NCBI GenBank assembly: GCA_900754385.1
Contig: CAAECP010000059.1
Span: forward strand, 1-16,700
Origin: an uncultured Collinsella sp.
Lineage (GTDB): Bacteria > Actinomycetota > Coriobacteriia > Coriobacteriales > Coriobacteriaceae
Reading direction: 5' to 3'
Length of the DNA: 16,700 bases
The position numbers and the translations under genes were made by a program. The notes below the pieces were generated by a model. The model ran no database searches. It saw only the letters and a list, made by a program, of their open reading frames with translations, and was not told the origin of the DNA. This document shows positions 1 to 8,188 of this stretch, piece by piece (the stretch's first letter is position 1; every line of letters begins with the position of its first letter).

Positions 1-1800
1 CAAGCGACGATCGACCACAATAAGGCCGTTATCGGGCACTTGGAGATTCTCGCCAATGACACGTCGACAGGTTCCGAGGAAATTGACGCGCGCATTGTAT
101 CGACCATCGATTTGCTTCGAGAGCAGAATGAAAAGCTTCAGAGCATCAAGGACGGTCTGTCCGCGCAGTCGAGCGCCATGGCGAATGACGCAGCGGCTGT
201 TTCGGGTGCCAGTGACGCTATCAATAACGCAATTCATACCGGTGCGACCAACCTTGGCCAAGCCCAGACGGACTTGGGCCAAAACGCGCTGCCGAAGGCC
301 TCGAGCGCGCTCGACTCTTTTGCTGCCGTTTCGGGCGACCTGACCGGTATCGTCTCGGGTATGACACCTACACTTGCAAATGCGCGCGGCACGTTGGCGC
401 AGCTTAGCGCTACGCTCGGCCAGGCCAAGACCACGCTGTCCCAGACCGATTCCTCGCTTGCCAAGGTCCAGGACAAGCTTGCAACCGCCGCCAATGACAT
501 CGCGGCGCTGCAGACCTCCGAGTCCATGGGCGAGCTGGCCGATCTGATGGGCGTCGATGTCAATGACGTGGCAGATTTCATGGCGTCTCCGGTTGAGTTG
601 ACGTCCAAGTCAATCTATCCGGTCAAGAGCTTTGGCTCGGGCATCGCTCCCTTCTACACCAATCTGGCGCTTTGGGTGGGCGGCTATGTGCTCATCGCCA
701 TTTACAAGCTCGAGGTCGACCGTGAAGGTGTTGGCAGCTTTACGGCGCGCCAAGGCTACTTTGGCCGCTGGTTGCTCATGGTGATCCTGGGCGCGTTGCA
801 GGCCATCATCGTTACGGTGGGTGATCTGGTTATTGGCGTACAGTGCGTCAACCCGTTGCTGTTCGTGCTGGGCGGCATCGCCATCTCGTTCACCTACGTC
901 AATATCATCTATGCGCTGTCCACCACGTTTAAGCATATCGGCAAGGCTATCGGCGTCATTCTCGTCATCGTGCAGATCCCGGGTTCGTCGGGCATGTACC
1001 CCATCGAGATGATGCCCGGCTTCTTCCAGTGGCTGCACCCGCTGCTGCCCTTTACCTACGGCATCAATCTGCTGCGCGAGACGGTCGGCGGTATGTATTC
1101 GTTCAACTACCTGTTTAACCTGTGCATTCTGGGCGTGTTCTTGATCGTGGCGCTCTTTATCGGCCTGCAGCTGCGTCCGCTGCTGCTCAACCTTAACCTG
1201 CTCTTTGATAAACAGCTTTCCACGACCGGTATGATGATTTGCGAGTCCAACGACCTGCCGCGCCAGCGCTACTCGCTGCGCACGGCCATGCGTGTCATGC
1301 TCGATTCCGATTCGTACCGTCGCGAACTGCTCGATCATGCGGTCGCCTTTGAACATCGCTACCCGTACTACATCAAGGGCGGTTTTGCCGCCGTGGTGGG
1401 CGTTCAGGTCCTGCTCTTTGTCCTGTCGACGGTTCTCGATATCGACAATAACGGCAAGATCATCCTGCTTGTCATTTGGATCATCTCGGTTATTGCCATC
1501 TGCGGCTGGCTGATCAATATCGAATATATCCGAGCGAGCCTCAATACCCAGATGCGCATCTCGGCGCTTTCGGATGAGGACCTGCGTCGCGAGATGCGCG
1601 AACACACGGCCGCCATTCCTGCCGCCCGCCACATGTTTGGCCTCAACGCCAGCGAGCGTGGTGCCAAGGGCGGCGATCAGTCCACGGGCCGCTTGCCGTA
1701 TATCGGCTCGCACCATAAATCTCAGGGCAGCGACAGCACAGCCACAAATGATGGAGATACCACCGCGCTTGGCAAGCACTCCAAAGGAGGTGAGGCATAA
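1..1800 (+). CDS. YhgE/Pip-family membrane protein, 5' end missing
   Basis: The reading frame is open from the first base of the window, so the N-terminus lies outside it; 599 codons plus TAA are present. The visible part begins with about 190 residues of Ala/Ser/Thr/Leu-rich, heptad-like sequence, probably a long extracytoplasmic coiled coil. The YhgE/Pip C-terminal signature follows (YPVKSFGSGIAPFYTNLALW, around residues 205-225), then about six hydrophobic segments to around residue 390. This half resembles ABC-2 type permeases. The family includes phage infection protein (Pip) and B. subtilis YhgE and is distantly like EsaA of type VII secretion; its biochemical role is not settled. An oddity is the extra C-terminal part: two more hydrophobic segments (about residues 455-505) and a polar tail of about 80 residues, which the gene 2 product lacks. 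It runs directly into the next gene, so the two are probably translated together. An internal TTG at 40 is in frame but is unlikely to be the start. Confidence 0.88.
   Translation, partial: QATIDHNKAVIGHLEILANDTSTGSEEIDARIVSTIDLLREQNEKLQSIKDGLSAQSSAMANDAAAVSGASDAINNAIHTGATNLGQAQTDLGQNALPKASSALDSFAAVSGDLTGIVSGMTPTLANARGTLAQLSATLGQAKTTLSQTDSSLAKVQDKLATAANDIAALQTSESMGELADLMGVDVNDVADFMASPVELTSKSIYPVKSFGSGIAPFYTNLALWVGGYVLIAIYKLEVDREGVGSFTARQGYFGRWLLMVILGALQAIIVTVGDLVIGVQCVNPLLFVLGGIAISFTYVNIIYALSTTFKHIGKAIGVILVIVQIPGSSGMYPIEMMPGFFQWLHPLLPFTYGINLLRETVGGMYSFNYLFNLCILGVFLIVALFIGLQLRPLLLNLNLLFDKQLSTTGMMICESNDLPRQRYSLRTAMRVMLDSDSYRRELLDHAVAFEHRYPYYIKGGFAAVVGVQVLLFVLSTVLDIDNNGKIILLVIWIISVIAICGWLINIEYIRASLNTQMRISALSDEDLRREMREHTAAIPAARHMFGLNASERGAKGGDQSTGRLPYIGSHHKSQGSDSTATNDGDTTALGKHSKGGEA
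1783..1793 (+). promoter_or_regulatory. Strong ribosome binding site inside the end of the upstream gene
   Basis: AAAGGAGGTGA lies within the last codons of the upstream YhgE/Pip gene, 7 nt before the ATG at 1801. The upstream TAA (1798-1800) abuts this ATG with no gap. The near-perfect Shine-Dalgarno sequence and zero spacing point to one transcript with coupled translation. Confidence 0.85.
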
Positions 1801-3990
1801 ATGAAGAACATCCTGCATCTGTTTAAGCGCGATGTCCAAAACGTGTCTCGCTCCGTGATCGGCTTGGTTGTCGTGATGGGCCTCATTATCGTACCGTGTC
1901 TGTACGCGTGGTTTAACATCGCCGGCAGCTGGGATCCGTACGGCAACACCGGCAATCTTAAGATCGCCGTGGTCAACACCGATGAGGGTTACGAGAGCGA
2001 TTTGATCCCCGTCGAGGTTAACGTGGGCGAAAACGTGACCGCCACCCTACGCGGCAACGAGAGCTTCGATTGGGTTGTGCTCAACAATCGCGAAAAGGCT
2101 ATCGAGGGCGTTAAGTCGGGCGCTTACTATGCGGCCGTCGTAATCCCCAAGAGCTTTAGCTCCGACATGATGACGCTTTTCTCGACCGACGTGAAACACG
2201 CCGATATCGAGTTTTACGAGAACCAGAAGGCCAACGCCATTGCGCAGATCGTGACCGAGAAGGGTTCGAGTGCCGTTCAGAGCCAGGTTAACGAAACTTT
2301 TACCGAGACCATTACGAGCATCGGTCTTAAGACGGTGTCCAGCCTGCTCGATTACATGAGCACCGACCAGGTCAGCAACTTTATCGCCAACCTGTCCTCG
2401 ACGCTTGGCGATTCGATTGAGGACCTGCGAGACGTTCAGGCAAATGCTTCGTCGCTGGCGGGCATTTTGAGCTCCACGTCCGATTCGCTGACGTCGGCGA
2501 GCGGCATGCTCAAGCAGACGGGCACGGTCGATGAGTCAACGAAGCAGCTGATGGAGCATGTCAAGAGCGGTATTAGCGATTCCAAGGAAGCGCTGAAGGA
2601 CGCCAACGACGCCATCAATGCCGCGATTGACGGAAGCACGGGCTCGTTTGACAACGTGTCCGCCGAGCTTGCGAAGGCATTTGATGCCGCGAATCAACAT
2701 GTCGACCTTACAGTGTCCCAGCTCAACGATGCCGCGGCGGCGCTCAACACGCGTGCCGACGATATCGACGCCACGGCCGACCAGCTCCGCAGCTTTGCCG
2801 ATCAGGTGACTGACGAAAAACTCCAGGACAGCCTCAAGTCAGTGGCAACATCGCTGAGCAGGATTGCTGTGGAGTATCGCAACAACGCCAAGGATCTGGC
2901 GGCCACCGCGAAGTCTCTCTCCGATAGCATGGCCGAGGTCAACAACTCGCGTGCCGAGGTCGATCAGGCCATCGCCGATGCCAAGGCCGGCATCGCGGGC
3001 GCCAAATCCGATTACGATTCCACGTTCTCGGTTAAGGCCAAGGAGCTCAAGAAGACGGTTTCGGGCATTCTGGACTCGCTTGATGGCATCTCGGGCGACC
3101 TGGATAGCGCCGTAGGCGGCCTGACCGACGCGTCCGGTTCGCTGGCAAAGGGCCTCTCCAAGGCTGCAAAGCTGGTCAACAAGGCTTCTGATCAGCTGGG
3201 CGAGGCGTCGGACAAGATCAGCGCGTTTAAGGACGAGCTCGACGGCGCCTTGATGTCGGATGACCTCGCTACGATCAAGACGATGATCGGCAATGATCCC
3301 GAGGGTCTGGCCGTGTCGCTTTCCGGCCCCGTCGCGCTCGATCGCAAGCCGGTCTATCCGATCCGCAACTACGGTTCGGCCATGGCACCGTTCTACACGA
3401 TTCTGTCGCTCTGGGTGGGCTCGATTGTGCTGGCGGCCATGATGAAGGTCTCGGTTGACGATGAGCTTATCAACGAGCTCATCCCCGTGCGCCTGCACGA
3501 GATCTACCTGGGCCGCTACCTGTTCTTTGGCGGTCTGGCCCTGCTGCAGGCAACGCTCGTGTGTGCGGGCGACATCCTGTTCTTTGGCATCCAGTGCGAC
3601 GACCCGCTGCAGTTTGTGCTGGCGGGCTGGGTCGCGAGTCTCGTGTTCTCCAATATCGTCTACACGCTTACGGTTTCGTTTGGCGATATCGGCAAGGCGC
3701 TCGCCGTCGTGCTGCTGGTCATGCAGGTCGGCGGTTCGGGCGGCACGTTCCCCATCGAGATGACCGGCCCCGTGTTCCAGGCGATCTATCCGTTCCTGCC
3801 GTTCACCCACGGCATCAACGCCATGCATGCCGCCATGGCCGGTGCGTACCACATGGAGTACTGGATTGAGCTAGGCATTCTGGCGAGCTATCTGATTCCG
3901 TCGCTGGCACTGGGCGTCGTCTTCCGCCGCCCGGTCATCAAAGCCAACGACTGGATCATCGAAAAACTGGAGTCAACCAAATTGATTTAG
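1801..3990 (+). CDS. YhgE/Pip-family membrane protein
   Basis: This is a complete 729-residue member of the YhgE/Pip family. The N-terminal signature is clear: a short basic start (MKNILHLFKRDV), one hydrophobic segment (about residues 18-38), then WDPYGNTGNLKIAVVNTDEG. A long predominantly helical region of about 450 residues follows, rich in Ala, Ser, Asp and Lys with a heptad-like rhythm, probably outside the membrane. The C-terminal signature KPVYPIRNYGSAMAPFYT (about residues 515-532) leads into roughly six membrane segments ending near residue 715. The start is fixed by the strong ribosome binding site at 1783-1793. It forms an operon with the preceding paralogue; two adjacent, different family members may form a heteromeric complex, which is inference. 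The function of the family (phage receptor, transport or secretion-related) is not settled, so none is assigned. Confidence 0.9.
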   Translation: MKNILHLFKRDVQNVSRSVIGLVVVMGLIIVPCLYAWFNIAGSWDPYGNTGNLKIAVVNTDEGYESDLIPVEVNVGENVTATLRGNESFDWVVLNNREKAIEGVKSGAYYAAVVIPKSFSSDMMTLFSTDVKHADIEFYENQKANAIAQIVTEKGSSAVQSQVNETFTETITSIGLKTVSSLLDYMSTDQVSNFIANLSSTLGDSIEDLRDVQANASSLAGILSSTSDSLTSASGMLKQTGTVDESTKQLMEHVKSGISDSKEALKDANDAINAAIDGSTGSFDNVSAELAKAFDAANQHVDLTVSQLNDAAAALNTRADDIDATADQLRSFADQVTDEKLQDSLKSVATSLSRIAVEYRNNAKDLAATAKSLSDSMAEVNNSRAEVDQAIADAKAGIAGAKSDYDSTFSVKAKELKKTVSGILDSLDGISGDLDSAVGGLTDASGSLAKGLSKAAKLVNKASDQLGEASDKISAFKDELDGALMSDDLATIKTMIGNDPEGLAVSLSGPVALDRKPVYPIRNYGSAMAPFYTILSLWVGSIVLAAMMKVSVDDELINELIPVRLHEIYLGRYLFFGGLALLQATLVCAGDILFFGIQCDDPLQFVLAGWVASLVFSNIVYTLTVSFGDIGKALAVVLLVMQVGGSGGTFPIEMTGPVFQAIYPFLPFTHGINAMHAAMAGAYHMEYWIELGILASYLIPSLALGVVFRRPVIKANDWIIEKLESTKLI

Positions 3991-4084
3991 TTCAGCAACG
4001 TAAACGCCGTCGGAACATCGAGATCTTCCAACCCGATGCTTTAGCGTAGTGAATTGCACGGGCTGCTTGGTTGTTGCTACAGTA

Positions 4085-4124
4085 GCGGGGCGTGCCGGGG
4101 GTCCGGTGCGCCCTGCTTTTATTT
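4085..4124 (+). terminator. Intrinsic terminator after the YhgE/Pip pair
   Basis: The arms at 4085-4096 and 4105-4116 form a 12-bp stem with three G-U pairs around an 8-nt loop, followed by TTTTATTT (4117-4124). It lies 94 nt after the second YhgE/Pip stop codon and 67 nt before the EamA gene. It most likely ends the upstream operon; an attenuator role for the exporter gene is possible. The rest of the 3991-4191 gap shows only an 11-bp odd palindrome (GCTACAGTAGC, 4076-4086) that overlaps the stem. Confidence 0.68.
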
Positions 4125-4191
4125 GACCATGAGGCGGCACGCAGCCATGCGCGTGCGGACACCACGCCCAGATTGAGCGCGAGGATGCCCT

Positions 4192-5175
4192 ATGGCCCAG
4201 CATGCCACTGACAATATCGAAATGATGCCCGATAGCCCTGTTGCTCGCGAGGACCTGGGCGCGGGCGGCACCTCCCGCGGCGCCGGCGCTCGCTCGCCGC
4301 TGTTCTGGAAAGTCCTGCTGCTTTCGGTGGCAGTCGTCTGGGGCTACTCCTTTACGACCATGAAGGACGCGCTCGACACCATTCCGGTGTTCGAACTGCT
4401 CTACGTGCGCTTTCTGCCTGCGGCGTTGGTCATGTTTTTCATCTTCCACAAGCGCATCATCGCGCACCTCAACGCCCGCAACCTTATCGTCGGACTTGGC
4501 ATGGGCGCACTTATGTGGGCCGCCTACGCCCTGCAGACAGTCGGTCTGGCGCACACCACGGCGGGCAAGAATGCTTTTTTGACGGGCACGTATTGCATCG
4601 TTGTGCCGTTCGCGAGCTATTTTCTGAGCGGCGAAAAACTCACCCGCTATAACCTGGGCGCGGCGCTGCTGTGCTTGGCGGGCATTGGCTTGGTGGCGCT
4701 CGATAGCGTTGAATTCAACATCGGTGATGTCATTACGCTGGCGGGTGCGGTCTTTTTCGCCATCCAGATGGCGGTGACTGCCAAGTACGGTCGCAAAATG
4801 GACATCAACGTCATCACGTTTTGGATGTTTGTGGGCAACGGCGTGCTGAGCCTGGCAACGTCGCTGCTATTCGAGACCCAAGCGCCTCTGTCCGTGTGGA
4901 CGCCGAGCTTTATCAGCGCGATGGCGTTTCTCTCGGTTGGTTGCACATGCGCGGCTCTGCTCATCCAAAACGTCGGCCTGGCGCATGTCTCGGCCTCGAC
5001 GGGCTCACTGCTCCTTTCGATGGAGTCGCCTTCGGGCGTGCTGTTCTCGGTGCTGCTGATGGGGGAGGCGCTCACCTCGCGCCTGCTCGCCGGCTTCGCG
5101 CTCATCTTTCTTTCGATTATCTTGAGCGAGACGCATTTCGATTTCTTGCGCCGAAAATCACACCCGCAATTGTAA
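4192..5175 (+). CDS. EamA/DMT-family transporter
   Basis: This 327-residue protein has a polar N-terminal tail of about 35 residues, then around ten hydrophobic segments in two similar halves, as in the drug/metabolite transporter superfamily (EamA domains). Family-like features include the conserved early WGYSFTTMKDAL segment, the end of the first half around GLAHTTAGKNAFLTGTY and GEKLTRYNLGAALLCLAGIGLV, and the repeated equivalent GLAHVSASTGSLLLSMESP with GEALTSRLLAGF near the C-terminus. It would be an inner-membrane exporter or permease of small metabolites such as amino acids; the substrate cannot be read from the sequence. The ATG at 4192 is preceded by GAGG (4181-4184) at 7-nt spacing. 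The gene stands alone between two terminators, so it is probably monocistronic. No convincing promoter was found. Confidence 0.88.
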   Translation: MAQHATDNIEMMPDSPVAREDLGAGGTSRGAGARSPLFWKVLLLSVAVVWGYSFTTMKDALDTIPVFELLYVRFLPAALVMFFIFHKRIIAHLNARNLIVGLGMGALMWAAYALQTVGLAHTTAGKNAFLTGTYCIVVPFASYFLSGEKLTRYNLGAALLCLAGIGLVALDSVEFNIGDVITLAGAVFFAIQMAVTAKYGRKMDINVITFWMFVGNGVLSLATSLLFETQAPLSVWTPSFISAMAFLSVGCTCAALLIQNVGLAHVSASTGSLLLSMESPSGVLFSVLLMGEALTSRLLAGFALIFLSIILSETHFDFLRRKSHPQL

Positions 5176-5187
5176 ACAACTTGTTGC

Positions 5188-5212
5188 GCCGCCCTCCCAG
5201 GGCGGCATTTTT
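5188..5212 (+). terminator. Intrinsic terminator after the EamA gene
   Basis: A perfect 8-bp stem (GCCGCCCT at 5188-5195 with AGGGCGGC at 5199-5206), a 3-nt loop and ATTTTT follow 12 nt after the stop codon. This is a textbook rho-independent terminator. Confidence 0.92.
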
Positions 5213-5238
5213 ATGTCATGCCCTTACAGTTGTACCTT

Positions 5239-5260
5239 GCACTTTACGCTATCAAAGTGC
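5239..5260 (+). promoter_or_regulatory. Palindromic operator-like site before the amidohydrolase gene
   Basis: GCACTTT (5239-5245) and AAAGTGC (5254-5260) are perfect inverted repeats separated by 8 nt, 30 nt before the ATG at 5291. The site lies in the only stretch between the preceding terminator and the gene, where the promoter must be, so a dimeric regulator bound here could overlap the -10 region. The 8-nt spacing is wide for a hairpin loop but usual for a dimer binding site. No binding protein can be named. Confidence 0.5.
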
Positions 5261-5290
5261 GTGCTGCAAAAACGTTACTGGAGGGCTTCT

Positions 5291-6589
5291 ATGGCATCAG
5301 CTCTGTCCGATTTTCAACCGCAATCAGCGCCCAAGGCCACCGCGGCGGCGCAGACCGCTATCGGTGACGGTCTTGTCGCAGAAGCTCAGGCTTTTGCAGA
5401 CGAGCTCGCTGCGTGGCGACACGATCTACACCAGATGCCTGAGCTCGGTAACAATCTTCCGCAGACGTCTGCCTATATCCAGGCACGTCTGGACGAGATG
5501 GACATCCCCCATACCACGCTCGTCGACGGTTCCTGCGTCGTTGGCCTGATCGGTTCCGGTGCGGCCGCGGCCGCTCAGGGCAATGGCACGTGCAAGGACG
5601 AGCAGGCCGGAACGGTCGTCATGCTTCGTGGCGACATGGATGCCCTGCCCGTTGCCGAAGAGTCGGGCGAGCCTTTCGCCTCTACCAACGGCTGCATGCA
5701 CGCTTGTGGCCACGATATGCATGCGACGGCCCTGCTTGGTGCGGCGCGCCTGCTCAAGGCCCGCGAGGCCGAGCTTGTGGAGGCCAACGCTACCGTCAAG
5801 TTGCTGTTCCAGCCGGGCGAGGAGACCTTTGAGGGAGCACGCGCTGCCATCGCCGACGGCTTGCTCGAGAACCCGCGCCCTCAGGCGGCCTTTGCCATGC
5901 ATGTCAACAGCCAGTCGCCGCTTGGCCTGGTGCTCTACGGCAGCCCGGCGCTCTCGGGCGTGTACGGTTTCCGCATCACGCTCCAGGGCAAGGGCGGCCA
6001 CGGTTCCAGCCCCGAGATCTGCATCGACCCCATCACGGCCGGCGTCCACGTGCACCTGGCGCTCCAGGAGCTTATCTCCCGCGAGGTGCCGGCGGCCAAG
6101 GAAGTCGCACTTACCGTTGGTAAGTTCGCCGGCGGCTTGGCGGCCAACGTCATCCCCGACACCTGCGTGCTCGAGGGAACGTTGCGCGGCTTTGATGTTG
6201 AGCTCATGGCTCACCTAAAGACCCGCATCGCGGAGGTCGTTAACGGCGTTGCTACGACCTATCGTACGCCGGCGACCATCGAGACGCTTTCGGATGTTCC
6301 GCCGCTTGTACTCGACAGCGATATGACTCAGGCGTCGCTTGGCTACGTGGGCGCAGTGCTGCCCAAGACGGCTTTCTTGCCGCTTTTCCATGCCATGGCG
6401 AGCGAGGACTTCGCGCTGATCTCGAGCGAGATCCCGAGTGCGTACTTTACCGTGGGCGCAGCTGTGACCGATACGGAGGAGCACTTTGCCCAACACCATC
6501 CCAAGGCACGCTTTAGCGATGCCGAGCTGCCGCTCGGCGCCGCGGCCTATACCGCCGTCGCTTTGGGCTATATCGCCGACCACCGGTAG
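5291..6589 (+). CDS. M20-family amidohydrolase (metallopeptidase)
   Basis: The protein has 432 residues from the ATG at 5291, which has GGAGGG (5280-5285) 5 nt upstream; an in-frame ATG at 5213 overlaps the preceding terminator and is rejected. The sequence matches the M20D group (N-acyl amino acid, hippurate or IAA-amino acid hydrolases). It shows an N-terminal WRHDLHQMPELG and metal-site motifs MHACGHDMH (Cys139 and His141), PGEE (Glu177/178) and AMHV (His204). The dimerization domain starts near GKGGHGSSPE (about 235-242), and MASEDF (369-374) and QHHPKARF (His402/403) lie near the C-terminus. Such enzymes hydrolyse an amide bond in N-acylated amino acids or short peptides with a di-metal centre in the cytoplasm; the precise substrate is unknown. 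The MFS gene begins 38 nt downstream with no terminator between, so the two are probably one operon: import of the conjugate and its cleavage. A 22-bp palindrome upstream may control both. Confidence 0.92.
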   Translation: MASALSDFQPQSAPKATAAAQTAIGDGLVAEAQAFADELAAWRHDLHQMPELGNNLPQTSAYIQARLDEMDIPHTTLVDGSCVVGLIGSGAAAAAQGNGTCKDEQAGTVVMLRGDMDALPVAEESGEPFASTNGCMHACGHDMHATALLGAARLLKAREAELVEANATVKLLFQPGEETFEGARAAIADGLLENPRPQAAFAMHVNSQSPLGLVLYGSPALSGVYGFRITLQGKGGHGSSPEICIDPITAGVHVHLALQELISREVPAAKEVALTVGKFAGGLAANVIPDTCVLEGTLRGFDVELMAHLKTRIAEVVNGVATTYRTPATIETLSDVPPLVLDSDMTQASLGYVGAVLPKTAFLPLFHAMASEDFALISSEIPSAYFTVGAAVTDTEEHFAQHHPKARFSDAELPLGAAAYTAVALGYIADHR

Positions 6590-6627
6590 CACCCAATCTT
6601 GCTATTCGTTTGTTTAAAAGGGACAGT

Positions 6628-7932
6628 ATGTCCCAGCAGCATAAATTCTTCCCCGGCTGGCTCGTGGTGGCCTCCGGCTTCGTGATCATGGCCACGTGTT
6701 ACACGATTTTCGTCAACTGCATGAGCCTGTTCCAGCCGCTGATCGTCAGCAACCTGGGTATTTCCCTTGCGCAGTACAACGTCTCCAATGCCATCTCCAC
6801 CGTGGTGAGTGTCGTGGGTTCGCTCGTTATCGGTCATGTTGCCGATAAGGTGAGTGGCCGCGTATTGGGCTCGCTCACCGTTATCGCTACCTCGGCAGTG
6901 CTTGCTGGCATGAGCTTTGTGGGTGAGCTGTGGCAGGTCTACGTGCTCTTTGCCGTTTCGGGCTGCTTCGCTGTGGCCTCGACCCGTCTGCTCATTAGCC
7001 TGGTGACCGCCAACTGGTTTACCGCCAAGCGAGGCCTTGCCATTTCCATCGCACTTTCGGGTTCGGGCTTTGGCGGAGCCATTCTCTCGCCGATCGTGAG
7101 CTCGCTTATCGTGAGTGTGGGCTGGCGCTCTGCGTTCCTGGTACTCGCTGCCGTCTGCATTGTGGCGGCACTGCCCATCACGGCCTATTCCTTCCGCACC
7201 AAGCCTTCCGAGATCGGCCTCAAGCCGCTCGGCGAGAACCCGGGCGATCCGTCTGTCTCGACGGTTGGCGACAAGGACGAGCATATGGCGCCCGAGGTTA
7301 GCGTCGGCTGGTCTCGTATCAAGAAGAGCCCGGCGTTTTGGCTGCTTGTCGTCGCCTTCCTCTTTATGGGTCTCGTTAACGGCGCCATCTTGCCCAACCA
7401 GGTCACCAACATGACGAGCGTTACCGTCAACGGCGCCAAGATCGTCACGGGCGGTCATGATCCCATGTGGGCGGGCACGGTGCTTTCGGCCTATATGGTC
7501 ACCGTCGTTATTGCCAAGATTTCGCTCGGTGCGATCTATGATCGCTTTGGCCTGCGCTTTGGCAATATCCTTGGCTCCGTTGCGTGCATTATCGCCTGCG
7601 TGGCGCTGCGCTTCCCGACGACGGACCTCGGTCCTATTGTCGCCGCTGTGAGCTTTGGTATCGGAACGTGTATGGGCACCATCACGCCTACCATCGCCGC
7701 GTCCAAGCAGTTTGGCATGGCCGACCTCGGCAAGGTCACGGGCACCATCACCTCGCTCGAGATGGTCGGCGGCACCGTAGGCGCCATCGTCTCGGGCGTG
7801 CTGTTCGATGCCACGGGCTCCTTTGCGAGCGCCTGGATTGTGTGCCTGGCGTGCTCCGTGGTCATGCTCGTGTTCCTGCTGGCATCCGAGCCCATCGCCG
7901 CCAAGCTGCGCGCGAGCGTGGCGGGGGAGTAG
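6628..7932 (+). CDS. MFS transporter
   Basis: This 434-residue, mostly hydrophobic protein appears to have 12 membrane segments in two halves. The loop between segments 2 and 3 carries a motif-A-like GHVADKVSGRVLGS. A long polar central loop (about residues 189-235, including EIGLKPLGENPGD) separates the halves, and the second half has a matching YDRFGLRFGNILGS. The overall style resembles the oxalate/formate-antiporter or monocarboxylate group of the major facilitator superfamily, but the substrate is not determinable. ATG 6628 is chosen because AAAAGGGA precedes it at about 5 nt; an in-frame TTG at 6610 has no such site. It lies 38 nt after the M20 amidohydrolase in the same direction, so it probably brings in that enzyme's substrate or removes a product. 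A long hairpin starts 33 nt after its stop codon. Confidence 0.87.
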   Translation: MSQQHKFFPGWLVVASGFVIMATCYTIFVNCMSLFQPLIVSNLGISLAQYNVSNAISTVVSVVGSLVIGHVADKVSGRVLGSLTVIATSAVLAGMSFVGELWQVYVLFAVSGCFAVASTRLLISLVTANWFTAKRGLAISIALSGSGFGGAILSPIVSSLIVSVGWRSAFLVLAAVCIVAALPITAYSFRTKPSEIGLKPLGENPGDPSVSTVGDKDEHMAPEVSVGWSRIKKSPAFWLLVVAFLFMGLVNGAILPNQVTNMTSVTVNGAKIVTGGHDPMWAGTVLSAYMVTVVIAKISLGAIYDRFGLRFGNILGSVACIIACVALRFPTTDLGPIVAAVSFGIGTCMGTITPTIAASKQFGMADLGKVTGTITSLEMVGGTVGAIVSGVLFDATGSFASAWIVCLACSVVMLVFLLASEPIAAKLRASVAGE

Positions 7933-7965
7933 ACGTCCGTCGCTCTTTGCTGTTCGCCCCGTTCT

Positions 7966-8033
7966 GCCCGTGGCTGCCCTGGAAGCCGAATGGATGCTCG
8001 TACCATCATTCGGTTTCCAAGGCGGCCACGGGC
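7966..8033. repeat. Long inverted repeat 1 (MFS-hisS gap)
   Basis: The arms at 7966-7992 and 8007-8033 are 27 nt each and complementary at 24 positions; two of the three differences are G-U pairs in RNA of the + strand. The loop is 14 nt (7993-8006). No T-run follows, so this is not a standard terminator. It begins 33 nt after the MFS stop codon and could protect the 3' end of that transcript. It is the first of three palindromes in a row. Confidence 0.75.
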
Positions 8034-8041
8034 CTACGAAA

Positions 8042-8105
8042 TGATCCGTTTTCCTCCGTCCCCAGCAGATCATGTGACCCGAAGGGGACGGAGGAAAAGG
8101 GATCA
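8042..8105. repeat. Long inverted repeat 2 (MFS-hisS gap)
   Basis: The arms at 8042-8063 and 8084-8105 are 22 nt each with a single mismatch, around a 20-nt loop. The arms read TTTTCCTCCGTCCCC on one side and GGGGACGGAGGAAAA on the other, flanked by TGATCC and GGATCA ends. There is no coding potential or T-run. The compact form with near-perfect arms suggests a REP-like dispersed element or a structural 3'-end element. Confidence 0.75.
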
Positions 8106-8178
8106 CAAACAGCGGCGGCGCATCTGGCCGAACGAGCCCCCATACCCTCGTTCGGTCAGACGCGCCGCCGCGGTTTGT
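8105..8178. repeat. Long inverted repeat 3, abutting the hisS promoter
   Basis: The arms at 8105-8136 and 8147-8178 are 32 nt each with three differences, one of them a G-U pair in RNA, around a 10-nt loop. The stem contains the GC block GCGGCGGCGC and is followed by a T-rich stretch (8174-8184, TTTGTGTTTGT), so it could act as a terminator for readthrough from the MFS operon. Its left arm touches the end of palindrome 2. Its right arm ends 10 bp before the TATAAT of hisS, so it covers the place where a -35 box would lie. Confidence 0.78.
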
Positions 8179-8188
8179 GTTTGTGCCG

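Noticed and set aside
4054..4083. Promoter-like TTGCAC and TACAGT with 18-bp spacing
   Set aside because: Transcription from it would start inside the stem of the terminator at 4085-4124, and the -10 is part of a small palindrome. It is probably fortuitous.
5213..5290. Earlier start (ATG 5213) for the amidohydrolase
   Set aside because: It abuts the terminator's T-run, has no ribosome binding site and would encode the palindrome; ATG 5291 has GGAGGG at good spacing.
6568..8106. Open frame of 512 codons on the - strand across the MFS gene
   Set aside because: Its translation is a charged, His/Gly/Arg-rich composition typical of antisense shadows, and it runs through the long palindromes.
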